The position numbers were made by a program, and so were the translations under genes. Shown here one piece after another: positions 51,317-63,322 of a DNA stretch of 64,000 bases; within the stretch, counting starts at the first letter, position 1; each line of letters begins with the position of its first letter. The stretch comes from Trichodelitschia bisporula (lineage: Eukaryota > Ascomycota > Dothideomycetes > Phaeotrichales > Phaeotrichaceae), in the NCBI GenBank assembly GCA_010356995.1, contig ML996713.1, positions 21,612-85,611 of the forward strand, in the 5' to 3' direction. Under the pieces are notes generated by a model. That model was not told the DNA's origin. It saw nothing but the letters and a program-made list of their open reading frames with translations, and did no database searches.

Positions 51317-54300
51317 TGTGGTGGTTGGAGTATGAACTCGATATGGATTCGAGGAAAGTGGGGATGGGAGGGTGGTTGGTTTTCGTTCATGTCTGTGGGC
51401 ATCTCTGTGACGAGGAGTTGAAAGGCGCTTTGTGCGGTGGTTTGGGGGATTTGGGTGGTAGGATCTTCGATGTTGGATTCTTTGTGGGTGAAGTCGAGAT
51501 GCTTTGTATCCGCCGTGCGAGACCCACTCGACAAAGGAGGTCGACACGATCTTGGTCCATCGCCATAGTCGACAGTCACGACCTGAAGTCTCATGGAAGG
51601 TACCTCGACACGATGTCCCTCAGCCTCGCAGAGCCACAGCCCAATCCGGCGGTCCTTCTTCCTACCACGGCATGAATAGCGAACTACCGCGCGGTTACAA
51701 TGGTTGCGCTTAGCTTACATTCTAGGAACAGACCAGATAAAGAGCACCCTCTCAACAAAGGAACGCCAGGCCCCATCTCACCCACAGCTATTCCCGGCAA
51801 CAGCTCCACTCCCCGAGCGGATTTCCCGAGACCCACTCCCGCACGCAAGGCAGCCGATCCAGGCAGCCGACCCGTCGATCACCCGCCGCCCGTTCCGATG
51901 CCAGCACTACGCGGGTTGCAGTGCAAATACCAAGCCATGCTCACTCGGGTAGAGCGGCAGAGCGGCAACTTTAGGCTCGTGTAGAGTGGATCCCATTGTG
52001 TGCTGTTGAGTGGGGAAATGCGGGGCCGGGATGCACAACAGCTGTCGACATGCATTCGGCATACCTACATCGGGATTTTGAAACGCCAGGCTTAAAACCG
52101 CTGCCAGACAACGCCGTGTAACACTTCCCCACCCGAGCTGTCAAACCAGGTGCTAACTGCGGCAGCGTGACAGCACTACGCATGTGCCTAATCTCCATTG
52201 AGACATCGTTGCTAACATTGTCAAGCTCATCAAGCTCCCGCCAATGTCACACAACGTGGGGAAAGGAGTTGGCACTTACGTTCGACAACGACACCCGACA
52301 CACCCGAGCTGACATATAGTCGTCACCCACCGCATCCCCGGATCACAGACTCGAATGAGGCGCCGTCGCCGCTGCTTACCGACCCAACATGGAACGCGGC
52401 TCCGTCTGATGTGAGTCGATGACGTAGACCGCTTGGAAATGCACCTCGCGTCGCACACGCGTGGCATATGACTTCGTCAGGTCCGGTGCTTACCGCCCTG
52501 AAACATTTCCAACATTTCACGTTCACATTTCCAATCTTTCACCACCTTCAACGGCCCAAGCCCGCCAACCCTTGGCCCTGCGGTCCAGCCTTGGTTGCAT
52601 CACCACCGACAGACAGCTCGCCACCTTCCACGGCGCTTCCAGAACGTGGTTCAATCGTTCGTCACGCCATGGGACGAGTGGCAAGCGATGACATGGCGAA
52701 TCTCGGCGGCATGGGTTCCGCCGCCGCGTCGCTCAGTGGATGGCTTCTATAGCTTCTATGCCGAGATGTGATGGATGCAATGGAAGCTGGGCGTGTTCTT
52801 TGGGCGCAGGGATGCGGGGTCGGTCATGTGGCGAGGAGCCGGGTGCAGGGTCCAATGGACGGTGAACGTGCTGGCTGGTTTGGATGTCGGATGTCGGAGG
52901 CCGAAGATGAGTATGAAGATGGAAAGTCGTGATGATGAAAGCTGGTGTTTAGGAGCTTCAAGCGAAGTTGGGGGCGTTTGACTAACCGGAGCGATGACGT
53001 CGGGGAGTTGTTGTGGTGTTGTGGCGGATCGGGTGATGACCAAGCAACCGTTGAGATGGTGGGTTCGCGGTAATGAGGTGCTGCATAGTCCATACCATAT
53101 TCGCGAAATGGCGAAGTTGTGTGTCGGAGACACTCGAGCGACATCAAACGACCGGATTGGTGGAGAAGATCATGAGATGTTCTTTGTTCCTGGAGCTGTC
53201 AATCGGAGCCCGCCGAACAACACATCTAGATCTACTGCTTTCGGTATCGGTACCGTACGGCGCTCGCCACTATCTACAGCCACGAGAGCTTCAGCGGGTG
53301 ATATCGGGATCATTTTTTTTTATTGCGAAGACTTAGACACTCAGCAATCAGTCTGCTCAAAGAGTTGAGTGGCGGTTATCGCCTACTCGACGTTGCGGAC
53401 AACGGATCCTGAGCTTCAACCTTTCACGGGCGCCCAATCCCAGTATTCATACCATGCAATGCACCAGCTACTCACAGCTGTATCCTCATTCCTCCCTCCC
53501 CGGAGCACCCTCCGCCAGGCATCTCCACCGCCAGCCGCTAACACCTCCAACTGCAACATATCTGCATCCCTCCTCCATCGCTCAATGCCCGCTCCTGCCC
53601 CGCCCACGCCCCCCAACCGCCTAGATCTCGACCCGACCCCGCAGAACACCTTATCCACCCTGCCCCTCGAGCACGACATGCCAATACCTCACGCAGCCCG
53701 CATCAAGCTACCCTATAACCGCATATGCCCGTACCAAGCGCAGCCACGCCCAGCCTGCATTCTTATCGTGCACCCTGTCCGCCCGCGCGGTACGGAGCTG
53801 TGGGCTGGGTGAGGTCAGATGATATCGCGGCGCTAGTGCGGGTCGTGCTGCGTGCATGGGCTAGGGTGGACAGTTCCGAGGGCTGGGGGAGATGGGATCG
53901 GGGTGCGGTGCTTGCGGTACCCTGCGGTGGGGGGGAGATGGTGGGAAGGATGGTGAGGGCGGCGTGGGGGTGGGATGAGGATGGGAGCGGTGCCGGAGAG
54001 AGAGTTTTGTTTGATGATGGGAGGGGAGGAGATGTTGATGTTGGTGTTGGGGCGGAGACGGAGGATGGGTGCCAAGAGGGACACCTAACCCGCGGGGAGA
54101 TGGAGGCGTCACATGATTCAGGGACATGAGGTTGAGGAGGCGGGAAAGAGATGATGGAAAAAGCATCATGTTGATCATCATACGCAGCATTCAGTTCCCT
54201 TTTCAATAAGGTTATGCCCTCGAGCGAAGCGTGCAATGAGGCGTCTGGCCGAACATCGCATCACAGATCCAGCTGTACGGTTAGGCTATCCTCGATTCTG

Positions 54301-54933
54301 ACATCATGGAGGATGAGGTTCAGCAGCGAGAAGAGTATCACATAGAGTAAGTTCGCGGGCATCAATCTCTTTGCTTCTTGATCGATCTTGTCTTAATATA
54401 CGGTAGCTAATAACCTTGAAGCAGACCGGACTATCGGCTTTCTCGAAGTTCCTCCACAATCTGAAGACTGCACCTCACATCACGATGTCAGATATTTGCT
54501 CCTTAGCCACTCATTCGAGCTGGAAAGCTCCTCAACGGCCTTGGATCGATATGGGTGAATGCCATTGCAGCAACCGTTGCATCGCTTCTACGCGTATCCG
54601 AAACAGGCACCAAAAACCACTTCGGGCCGCCAGATCGCAGGCCAACGACCTCAGCATCCCCACCCCAACCCAAGAACTCAACACCTCCAAACCAGCCCAT
54701 CTAAGCATAACATAAGCGCTTTTACTTCGCACACAGCGTCCTGCGACGGCGCGGCATCTCAACGTCTGGAGTCGCGTTTCAGGATCGCGACATCCGCCTT
54801 GGTCTTTCCGAAACACTTCGTCCCGCAGCATCACCACCCCCCATACTAAAGCCTCCTACATCCCATCACCCGCCACCATGCCTGTTAGCACCGATAGATC
54901 TGCCTCACGACGCCAGCCGTCCGTCCGCCCAAA
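51317..54933. other. Gene-poor region
   Basis: 3.6 kb. The most gene-like part is 53369-54129 plus: a frame to 53812 (MPAPAPPTPPNRLDLDPTPQ and HAARIKLPYNRICPYQAQPR) continues in another frame to 54129 (DDIAALVRVVLRAWARVDSS); a short intron or a frameshift could join them, but I could not find a clean solution. Elsewhere nothing is supported. Confidence 0.35.
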
Positions 54934-55888
54934 ATGCTCCCGGGCGCCATCCTCGCGCTCGCTGCGCTTGCCCTCGCGCAAACGCCCGGCGACTTCCAGC
55001 CCAGCAGCCTCGTGAAGCTCGATATATCCTTCGGGAACATTGCCATCGACCCCGCAGGCACGCAACTGCAATCTCTCGACCGTGCGTCTCTCCCCCATAC
55101 CAACCTCCCCGTACCCAACCCTCTAACACCCACCAGAAGCCGCAGCAGCGCCGGGCATCTCCCTCCCAGAATCCAACCTCCTCGGCCCCGACGGCAAGCC
55201 CGTCCCCTCGCGGCGCTACATGATCTTCATGATCGACACCGACGTCGTAAGCAACAACGTCGCAACCACCTTCCTGCACTGGTTCCAGCCGGACCTGCTC
55301 GCCGCCCCGGAGGCACCCGCCTCCGCCCCTCTCGCCGCAGGCGCCCAAGCCAACGGCCTGGCCAACTCCTCCTCCGCCCAATTCATGTCGCAATTTGGCC
55401 TTTCGAAAGCCATCCTCGCTGCCGCAGGTAGCACCGGCAGCGCAGCCACCGCCGCGCCCAAAACCTCCTACCTGCCCCCCTCCCCACCCCCCGGCCCGCC
55501 CCACCGCTACGTCCTCACCGTCTTCGCCCAGCCCGCCAACTTCTCCGTCCCCGCCTGCTACCAGAACGTCCTAACCGACGGGCGCGTAGCCGGCGGCGCC
55601 ATCGGGGCCGCACCCGGCGGAGCCACCCCCGCAGCCGCCCGGGTGGGGTTTGACTTAAACCAGTTCCTCAGGGCGGCACGCGTGAATCCGCGGCCGGTTG
55701 CTGGGACGTATTTCCGCGCGCAGAATCCGCAGCCGGGGAGCTTGGCGGTTAGCGCGATGGCGACGGCGCTGGTGGATGCTAAGTGTGCGGGGGTTACTGT
55801 TGCGGGGATGGGGCCGCCGCCGGGGGGGATGGCGGGGGGGATGCCGAAGATGAGGAGGGTGGGTGTTCCTAAGAGGAGGGTAGGCTAG
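54934..55888 (+). CDS. PEBP-like secreted protein
   Basis: Exons 54934-55081 and 55137-55888, 55 bp intron, 299 aa. A signal peptide (MLPGAILALAALALAQ) is followed by DFQPSSLVKLDISFGN. The phosphatidylethanolamine-binding fold is suggested by RYMIFMIDTDVVSNN and TTFLHWFQPDL (the DPD-like and LHW motifs, here DTD), PPHRYVLTVFAQP (the H-R-Y motif) and RVNPRPVAGTYFRAQNP. A Gly/Ala/Pro-rich insert and a basic, Met/Gly-rich C-terminus are atypical. Secreted fungal PEBP-like proteins are common, and their ligands mostly unknown. The upstream ATG at 54878 is in another frame and would not affect the choice. Divergence in the central anion-binding motif means ligand binding is uncertain. Confidence 0.82.
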
Positions 55889-56708
55889 GGAGATTAGGTT
55901 TGGTGTAATGGTATGGCGTAATGGTATGGCGTTGGCTATGGCGGATGTTGAAGATGATGTGATGCGACTTGACGGCTCGGGGTTTAAGGTGAGGCATAGT
56001 GATGTCGTCTTTGGGTGGAGGAGATACACTTGGGACATGCCATGAAGGCAGATAGGGGTCGTTAATGGAGCATAGGCTTGATACGTGCAAAAGGTTGCGG
56101 TGTGAAGTGAAGGATTTGATGAAGATAACGAAGAGCAGAGTCAGAGAGGTGAAGCTCGAGACTAAATACATGATGATGCCAAGTATCCTCCTATGCTCCT
56201 TCCTCCTATCATGCGCACATTACTTCACGCCCCTTCTCACATAACTATGCTCCTTCTTGATATAGAAATGCTCCTTCCTCATGTCTACGTACATCAGTCA
56301 GCCCGGTGACAGTGCAATTACTAAGCGGCTCACCCGGAGAGCTGCGGCGAGATCTGAAACTCCCGCAGTGAGGTCGCTGCTAGGCATCGTGCGGTGCATT
56401 CAGTGGGAAGCCATGATGTTGATATGAAAGTGAATTGTGAAGCCTAAGTCCTGTGGCCGATAAATACATCCAATGCAAAACTCCAACGCAGACTTTGCAC
56501 AAACTCAAGACCAAAAGCCCTCCCATTCTGATGTCCCAAAGACTAAATCTGACTAGAAAATGGTACCCGCGCCATGGCCTCCCACTTCCCAAAGAAAACC
56601 TAGAAATCACCGTTCACCTTGCTTACGCTTTCCACCTGTGGGACTCCCTCCCCCCTTCTCACCCGTTCCACCTTGCTCACCCGTTCCACCCTGCTCACCT
56701 GTCCCCCC
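55889..56708. other. Intergenic region with dispersed repeat copy 2
   Basis: Contains the repeat at 56150-56222, followed by two further TATGCTCCTTC-type words at 56247-56275. From about 56560 the sequence (CCATGGCCTCCCACTTCCC) matches 59447-59470, marking the edge of the duplicated block that includes the two paralogues. Confidence 0.5.
56150..56222 (+). repeat. Dispersed repeat, copy 2
   Basis: Contains TAAATAC, GATGCCAAGTATCCTCC, GCTCCTTCCTCCTA and ATGCGCACATTAC. The first three words match 5330-5388 and the last two match 63783-63818, so this is the most complete copy. Confidence 0.6.
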
Positions 56709-58067
56709 TTACTCACCTTCCCCTTCTCTATCCGACTCACCCGCTCGTCCCCACTCATCTTCAGTCAACCGCCGCCGCAGTCTTCGTGGTACCTCCCCAT
56801 CCCCCTCACCATCCGACGGCGAACGCGCCCGCCTCCGCCCAGCAACCGATCGATTCATTGTCATCGGTAGGGGCACACCGCCGCTCCCCACATCCGTGCC
56901 GGCTGTCGCTCCACCGTGACCCCCATCCGCGCGCTGAGGCGGCGCGGAGGGCCAACCAAACATCTCTCTAGACATACCGAGCCGCCTAGTCACTTCATGC
57001 ATATAAACCTCCCTAGTCCAAGGCCTATCAGGCATCGCCAACGTCATCTCCCGAGATCTCAGTTTTTTATGTCGGCCCACGCAGTATGTGAAACTGCTTC
57101 CGGCCGGCAGAGGTTAGAGCTGCGCTCGAGATTTCTGGCCCTTCTCAGCGCACACAGGGCACGGTAGAGTGCAATGTCCTCGATCGTGTTGTTGTATATG
57201 GGTGCAACGTGGCTGGTGTATGTGAGTCTGCGGCACTCATGGTCTGCCGACGAGAGGCGGTGTACTCCTGTACCGGAAGTACGGGCGTAAGGCAAGGGGT
57301 AGGCTGGAAGGGCAGCGCTCTACCAGGCAGTGGCGTCTCCCGCATACTGCCATCTTCAGACGGCGTGCTCCGCGCCTCCGGAGCCACGGAGCCGCGACGC
57401 TGCTGCTTGGAGCGCGTATTTTCCATGCGGAGCTCAGCAGTGCGCCGTGTAAGCCAAGCCAGCTGCTGTGCCCTCCGGGGCTGCCCCTGTGCAATGACTG
57501 TCTGCAGGTGTTCGGATTCGCCATCAGTTGATGGCACAAAGCCCACCTTGATGCTCGTTGGCGCAAAAAAGCCTCGCGCCTATTCTGGATTAGTGAATTA
57601 TGATCGGGGACCGGGGCAGGCGCCCGGCTGCTGGGCGTTAGTGTCTCCCGGATGCTGTGAGCTTCCGACGGGCGGTGGGTGCTCCCCGCGTTCACGACCA
57701 AGGGAGTGTTAGGTGGCGCCTTGGCCCCGGCCGTGATGTGCTCGTGAGCTTCATTATTGCTCGCCGGCATGCTTGGGGCGAGAGGCCGGGGGTAGGCTGT
57801 CCCGCGTAGAGGGGGCCGCCATGTGGGATTCACCCTCCCATTGAACACCGGGGAAGTACCACGCAAAGGGGTAGCGCGCGGAGCTGCTTCGCTGGACGGT
57901 GTCTGCTCCGGTACTCTGTGCGGCCTAAAGACGAGCGTAGTTATGTTTGGGTTGGGAGTCGAATCGTTGCTGGGACGAGGTGCGTCCCGTGCAGCACCAT
58001 GCTGCAACGGGGAATCTCCTTCGGGCCGGCAGCAATTGCCGCGGGGGGGAGAGGGTGGAGGAGCCAT
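56709..58067 (-). pseudogene. Paralogue A of a low-complexity gene family, degenerate or multi-exon
   Basis: The ATG at 58067 (MAPPPSPPRGNCCRPEGDSP) opens a Pro/Arg/Thr-rich frame. Later family segments lie in other frames: IALYRALCALRRARNLERSS (57190-57130) and REVYMHEVTRRLGMSREMFG with WPSAPPQRADGG (57020-56935), then RRRARSPSDGEGD and an acidic tail. The order is the same as in paralogue B at 59645-60767. Introns may account for some frame changes (a CTCTAAC...GCAG acceptor lies at about 57115-57090), but a complete model could not be closed, so it is listed as degenerate. A TATA-like box lies at 58325. No function recognised. Confidence 0.5.
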
Positions 58068-59644
58068 CGAAAGTCTGAGATACGCTAGTTGGTGCTAGCG
58101 GCTTGGATGTTTTTGTTACAGTTATTGCTTCGAAGTGGGCCAAAAGGTTGGTTGAATAGATTCCTTTCCAAAGTGTCTTGATGAGACTGGCTGCTCGTGT
58201 GTCTTTGGAATAGGTGACTGTGGCTGTAGTGGGGGAGATGACTGTTGTTTTGGTGGAAGAGTTGACTATTGTTGGAGTTGAAGTGATGTGAATACAAAAG
58301 TAGCAGAGAGCGAGAGCTGGGGAGCTTATATATCAATTGGATCGGAGAGTCGGGTGCCATTTCTGTGTCCACGCAAGGGACTTGTCGATATGACACGCTT
58401 GACGCCAATTTGGGTCCTAGTAGAGGACTTGCTGACGTGGAGCGAGCTTCCTCGGGGTCCTCCGTTCGATACTTCTACGGTAGTCCCGCTAAGATATCCA
58501 GTGCGGCCCATTTCACAAGATTTGGGCTTAAACAGCCCAGAGCTACTGACTGGACATTGCCCAGTGCTGCTGTATCCTGTCCGCACTGATTTTCGGACCA
58601 ATTAATTGACGGAGTTCGGCATCTATGGTGCCGTTGCATAGAGTGAAGGCTTGGTAGAGAAGTGAACCAAGTGATAGCCGGGACGCTACGTGATGTCCAG
58701 GTACGTGTCGGCCTATGCGGCCGCATTAGTGAACCGGATCCGATGAGAATATATCTTCACCTTGGGCCTAGTGTTGGGCCAGATCCTTTCTGGCGTTCCA
58801 GCTGCATCTTTCCTATCCTAGGTGTCTTAACGCGCTATCCAAATAGAGGTCGTCTAGACCGGCGGTGTCTCGCTCGTTGAGGTCCATCGACGGTCTCTGC
58901 AGAATCAAGCCATCGTGGTATATGTGGCAAGACCTGAATTTCATGGTCAGCTAAGTTCGGAGACATAATTCAAGTGCGGCGCAAAACCCATCGTTTGCAG
59001 GTACGTTGTACATATCAACATCGTCGCTGTTGTTGACGCCCAACTTGCATGACTCTCCATGGGGAAGTGCGCCGATCCGCTTTCGCGCATCCCCTAACCC
59101 ACACAGCAAGCATTGCGGTACCCGCAACTTCCCGCCCCCCCCTGTCGTCTGAGGGTTCCTCAAGTTGCAGTAACGTGACCGGTTCCCGAATCCTAAAGAC
59201 GAAGATAAGGATCACGATCACGATGACGATCACGATTAAAGGCACCTTGCTATGGTTCGTCTGCACTGTACCTGTCTCCGAGAACAACATCAAAACCGAA
59301 AACAAATACTCGCCTCAGGACATGGGTAGGTTGATGAACCGAATCTAAGGTAGAAGCGCTCGGCTCCTACATTAGGTCAGAGGTTTAACAGCCTCCCACA
59401 TCACCTGGTAGAAAAGCAAATTTGGCGAGGAGGGGGACACCCTCGCTATGGCCTCCCACTTCCCAAAGATAATCTGAAATCATGCCTCAACTTGCTCACG
59501 CTGGTGTTGAAAGACAGTGTCACAGACAGTGAACAGGAGCAAAAGCTAGGTTGAAGACGGGCCTCCGAAGAGGGCCGTGGTGCTAGCTAGCCTAAATACA
59601 CTTCCAAAACGATGCCGCCTTCCTAGCTCCAGGGCGATGCTGCC
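58068..59644. other. Region between paralogues A and B
   Basis: Promoter of A (TATA-like box at 58325-58332) and downstream flank of B. A GATCACGATCACGATGACGA microsatellite lies at about 59209-59236. The block from 59447 to 59490 matches that at 56567-56610. A loose match to the dispersed repeat occurs at 59588-59610. No gene supported. Confidence 0.45.
58325..58332 (-). promoter_or_regulatory. TATA-like box upstream of paralogue A
   Basis: TATATAAG on the minus strand, 258 bp upstream of the ATG at 58067. Confidence 0.4.
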
Positions 59645-60767
59645 TTAGTGATGTGGTAGACAAACCAGGAGCTGTTGCTCTAGCCGTGCAGCGTCATTGG
59701 TTCCTACTGCGCTACCGAGTATGCTTGCCATAACCTCTAAACATGTGCTCCACATCACACGGTATACACCTTCACCATTCCCTCCCCCTGTCCCACCCGC
59801 TCCACCTTCACCATCCGCTTCTCCTTCCCTATCCGAACCATCTAGCCGTTCCGTCTCATCTGCAGTTGACCGTCGCCGCTGGCATCTCGGTGCCTCTACA
59901 TCCCCCTCGTTATCCGAAGGCGAACGTGCCCGCCTGCGCCCAGTAACCGGCGGACTCGCAGTCAAAGGCAGGGGCAAATTGCCGCTCCCCGCATCCGAGC
60001 CATCTGTCATTCCACTGCGGCCGTTACCAACGTCGCCTGCTCCTCTACCGCAACCCCCTCCGGGGCGCTGAGGCGGCGCGGGGGGCCAACCGAAATGCTC
60101 TCGAGGTAAACCGAGCGACCCAGTCACATTATCCATATATTCTGCGCGAGCACTTGGCCAGTCCGGCTCCCTAAATCTGATTCCCACCAACTCGGCCCAC
60201 GCAGCCTCCCAATCATCCAAGGGCCGGGCGGTCGGAAAAGCTGAGAGACTGGCGCTCCTCAGTCCCGGCCCTTATCAAATAGTCCTCAGTCTCGGCCCTT
60301 CTCTGATAGTACAGGGCTAAGTGAAGCGCGTGATCCTCGGGCAAATAATCGTCTCGGGGTTCCACGGGGCTGGGTACATGCCAGTCCGCAGCGCGCGTTG
60401 CCGATTGCTGGTGCTGTTTCTGACCAAGTGTGGGGGGGAACCCAGGGACGGGAGTATAACGGATCCCTCCCGTCGTCGTGCCCACCGAACTCTCGCGCCA
60501 GAAAGGAAAGCGCGGGGCCGCTTCGCTGGGCGCAGCTTGCTCTTGTACTGGACGCGACGGTAATGTAAGGGTAGTCAGCGTCAGGTTGAGCTCTACGTCG
60601 TCGTTGATTCGAGGTGTATCCCGCACAACCCCAGGCTGCGAGGGCGTGCTATCTAAGACGTTGCCTGCCGGCCGTGCACCAGTCGGAGTCCGCGGGCGGT
60701 AAAGGTCCTCCGCGTCGCTGTCGGAGGAGTCGGCATGCGACGGATCACGGGTGCTTTTTCCTCCCAT
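59645..60767 (-). CDS. Paralogue B of the low-complexity gene family (frame change inside)
   Basis: The ATG at 60767 (MGGKSTRDPSHADSSDSDAE) opens a frame to 60213; homologous sequence continues without interruption in a second frame to 59645 (DDWEAAWAELVGIRFREPDW, SLGLPREHFGWPPAPPQRPG, RRRARSPSDNEGD, then a Glu/Gly-rich segment and a C-terminal TCLEVMASILGSAV). The switch needs either an intron near 60315-60245 (GTACTA donor, GCCAG or similar acceptor) or a 1-nt frameshift. A 27 bp tandem duplication (GGGCCGAGACTGAGGA/GGGCCGGGACTGAGGA) lies exactly there. The second frame starts at a TTG, not an ATG, so it is not an independent gene. Function unknown; Ser/Asp-rich, likely nuclear or disordered. 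Confidence 0.5.
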
Positions 60768-61483
60768 TGTCCCTCTCGCCGGTCCGCGTGGGGCGGAGAG
60801 TGAAAGTGAGAAGCGGGAGGGCTCTGTATATGTTGCGTCTCCATATGTTGGCTGACACTGAAATCATCGTTAGGTCGCCACCACATACCCTACTCTAACG
60901 CAAGGCCTACGAGGAAAATTGTGGTCGTAGTCCGTACAGTTGCCCTGTTATGGCAGCTACCACCTTCTGGATGGCTGTGATGGCGACTTAACCACGATTT
61001 CCGCGTCGACAAACGTACGGTACAAGGCCATGACTGCAAAGAGTACGTTCGTCATGGATAGGAGCTTGCGCGAATCCTGGCTCCCAAACGGCACGGAGAT
61101 ATAATATCACCGGAGCTAATGGTTTCGACACGACACATCGGTGAGGCAACGAGAACCATGGTTGAAGTCCAAACTATGGCGAATCACCTACTGATGCCTA
61201 CTGATACCTACGGTAGTAGGATTCGTCTGGCCTAGGTTCAACTATAATGGACATGACGCGTACGACAACGCCTCCACGGCGAACACTCCACCAAGGCCGA
61301 ACGGCAGAGAACCACAGACGTATTGGAGCTTGAATTCCAACCAACCCATTCCACACATAACCAGTCAAAGCAATTGAGAAATTTCCACCGCGGTCAAGTC
61401 TTCCCTCAAGTAACAGTCTCAAGCCCCCGTCTGTTCGTCACCCTTCGTCACATTCTCTTCAGTCGAGCAATCTCATCGGGAGC
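60768..61483. other. Promoter of paralogue B and intergenic region
   Basis: AT-richer stretch around 60900-61320 without a gene. No repeat or TATA box identified with confidence. Confidence 0.4.
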
Positions 61484-62002
61484 TCACTCCCGGGCTATCG
61501 GATATTTCACCCACGCCCGGTCTATGGCCCGCTGCTCATATTTCCGCCCCTCCTCAATCTGCGCCGTCGTAAGCTCCAACGTACACCGTGACACCTGCCC
61601 ACTCCAGTCCTCAATCCGCGCTGTGTGCCAATACTTGTATTGCGTACTGACGTGGCGATCGTAGTCTTCTTGCGCACGGATGATGCGCAGACCTGCAGTT
61701 CGGCCAGGTTGATGCGCGCGGAGGACGTCGAAGTCGTCTAGTTCAAGCGTTTCACGTATGCCAGACTCGGGATGTGGCTGGTTCACCGGCTGGGCTTGTT
61801 GAGCGGGGTGGAGGGCGGCGGCGATATCGGCCTCGGTGAGGATGGGGGTGTGGGTGCGGGAGCAGGTGTTTTGGGAGGTGGCGATATCGGCCTCGGTGAG
61901 GATTAAGGTGTGGGTGCGGGTGCGGGAGCGGGTGTTTTGGGAGGGGGGGCCATCTTTCTTCAACATTTTGATGATCTTGAACGGTCTACGGGAAGTGATC
62001 AT
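61484..62002 (-). CDS. Unknown protein with an internal tandem repeat
   Basis: 172 aa from the ATG at 62002 (MITSRRPFKIIKMLKKDGPP); the ATG at 61966 is an alternative and the first codon of the longer frame is TTG. Two repeats of a Thr/Glu-rich unit (ILTEADIA preceded by SRTHT) at about residues 23-60 come from a 60-66 bp DNA duplication. The rest is globular: ETLELDDFDVLRAHQPGRTA, ARIEDWSGQVSRCTLELTTA and EQRAIDRAWVKYPIARE. The last part, with an IEEGRKYEQ helix, is protein-like, but no family is recognised. It sits in the accessory zone with the paralogue pair and the Cys/His-rich genes. Confidence 0.55.
   Translation of the reverse strand: MITSRRPFKIIKMLKKDGPPSQNTRSRTRTHTLILTEADIATSQNTCSRTHTPILTEADIAAALHPAQQAQPVNQPHPESGIRETLELDDFDVLRAHQPGRTAGLRIIRAQEDYDRHVSTQYKYWHTARIEDWSGQVSRCTLELTTAQIEEGRKYEQRAIDRAWVKYPIARE
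61821..61946 (-). repeat. Tandem duplication, units of 60 and 66 bp, inside a gene
   Basis: Each unit starts GCGATATCGGCCTCGGTGAG (61821 and 61881) and ends in GTGTTTTGGGAGG. Lengths are multiples of three, so the reading frame is kept. Confidence 0.85.
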
Positions 62003-62881
62003 GTGGCTTCGTTGTTGCACGCGCAAGGAATGATGGTTCGAGGATATCAAGCCGGTGGCGCTGGCAGTGGAAACTTTTTGGACTGAGAAGTGAGTACGTT
62101 GAAGTGAGGGAGAGCGACAAAGACTGACAGTGACAGCAAAATCCCTATGGACTACGATAATAAAAGTGTTGGAGAATGAAAAGTTGGTGATAGTATTGAT
62201 GTCGATGATGGAGGTGAAAGTTTACGCGGGCGAGCCGTGAAGCTGTAGAGGGGGTGCTTATCCATTCCATGGCAGCAGCTCTTGCCGTGCATTTTGGCTG
62301 AAGATGGTTACGATGGGACAGGTATGTTGCTTCTTCATGCTGGTCAGCGCAACTTGGTAGCTTCAACGAGGCGTGAGATGGGGACATGTGAGCTCCCGAT
62401 GCCCCCTTCTCACTGCCACCTTGTGTTAACTGGGCTTCATATCGGACTTCGTTCGTCGGGCGATCGGATGCGGGAGTGGATCTCACCATGAGACCCGCGC
62501 TTTACACCACCGGTACAAACGCATCTCAAGATGTGAATAGCCCTGAACATACACAATGGATGAGAGAGGAGAGTGGCCGAGTCAACTCGTATCCAGGTAC
62601 GGCCCGTTGTCCGTCTCATCTATAACTCCTTCCCTTACCTCAGCAGCCACTTCCGCAACGGCGAATACCTCTTCCAAAAGCAAGAATATTCCTTCCACTG
62701 TAGGAATGCTCTTTCCTTGTGACCACACCAGCTAACTCCTCAGAGCACACCTCTCCAAACGCCCGTCAAACCCCGTGTTTACCCATCCCACACCATCACC
62801 GGCCATTCACTCACCCATACACTTCACGCCCCGCCCACCATCGCTATATCATTATCTACTCACCCTCTATTCAGTCTCCAA
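62003..62881. other. Intergenic region
   Basis: Promoter of the gene at 61484-62002 and leader of the plus-strand gene at 62882. At 62675-62725 words such as ATTCCTTCCACTGTAGGAAT (a short palindrome) and GCTCTTTCC loosely recall the dispersed repeat. No gene supported. Confidence 0.4.
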
Positions 62882-63169
62882 ATGCCACCTCTTTCAAGTC
62901 CCACAATGTGCAACATATTTTACACAACCTATCTCTGCGGGCACCGACGCCTCTCGCACACGCAGTTTTGCTCCACGGAGCGGATATGGCATGTTGGGCG
63001 GATGGAGCAAGCCATACGCTCGATAATGTGCCCTGACTGCGTCTTGCGGCGCGATGGGCGGCGGTGGCGCGTGAGAGAAGAGGAGGAGGAGGAGGAAGAG
63101 GAGCAGAACGATGAGGCTGAGCGGGAGGATTGCTGGTGCATAGTCGCTTGGCTTGCGCATACCCCGTAA
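62882..63169 (+). CDS. Small Cys/His-rich protein with acidic tract
   Basis: 95 aa (87 if the ATG at 62906, MCNIFYTTYLCGHRRLSHTQ, is used). Potential zinc ligands: C10 and C19 with H21 in LCGH, H25, C30, then CPDC and a C-terminal CWC. A run of nine Glu residues separates the two parts. The MCNxxYxxYxCGH start recalls a set of small Cys/His-rich proteins of filamentous fungi that I have seen repeatedly but cannot name. It contains no signal peptide, so an intracellular zinc-binding role is more likely than an effector. The neighbour at 63323-63652 has a similar CGH start. Confidence 0.55.
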   Translation: MPPLSSPTMCNIFYTTYLCGHRRLSHTQFCSTERIWHVGRMEQAIRSIMCPDCVLRRDGRRWRVREEEEEEEEEQNDEAEREDCWCIVAWLAHTP

Positions 63170-63322
63170 ATGAACGGTTTCTGACTGAAGTTCCTGCAGG
63201 CCGTGGTCCTCCGCCGGCGCTACTTCCCCGGGGGAGGAAAGATAAACGATCGTACAATAAACACCGATACTCTCCCCAATCCCCGCGTTTCTCCATCCCA
63301 CATCCTTGACTTGGTATCATTC

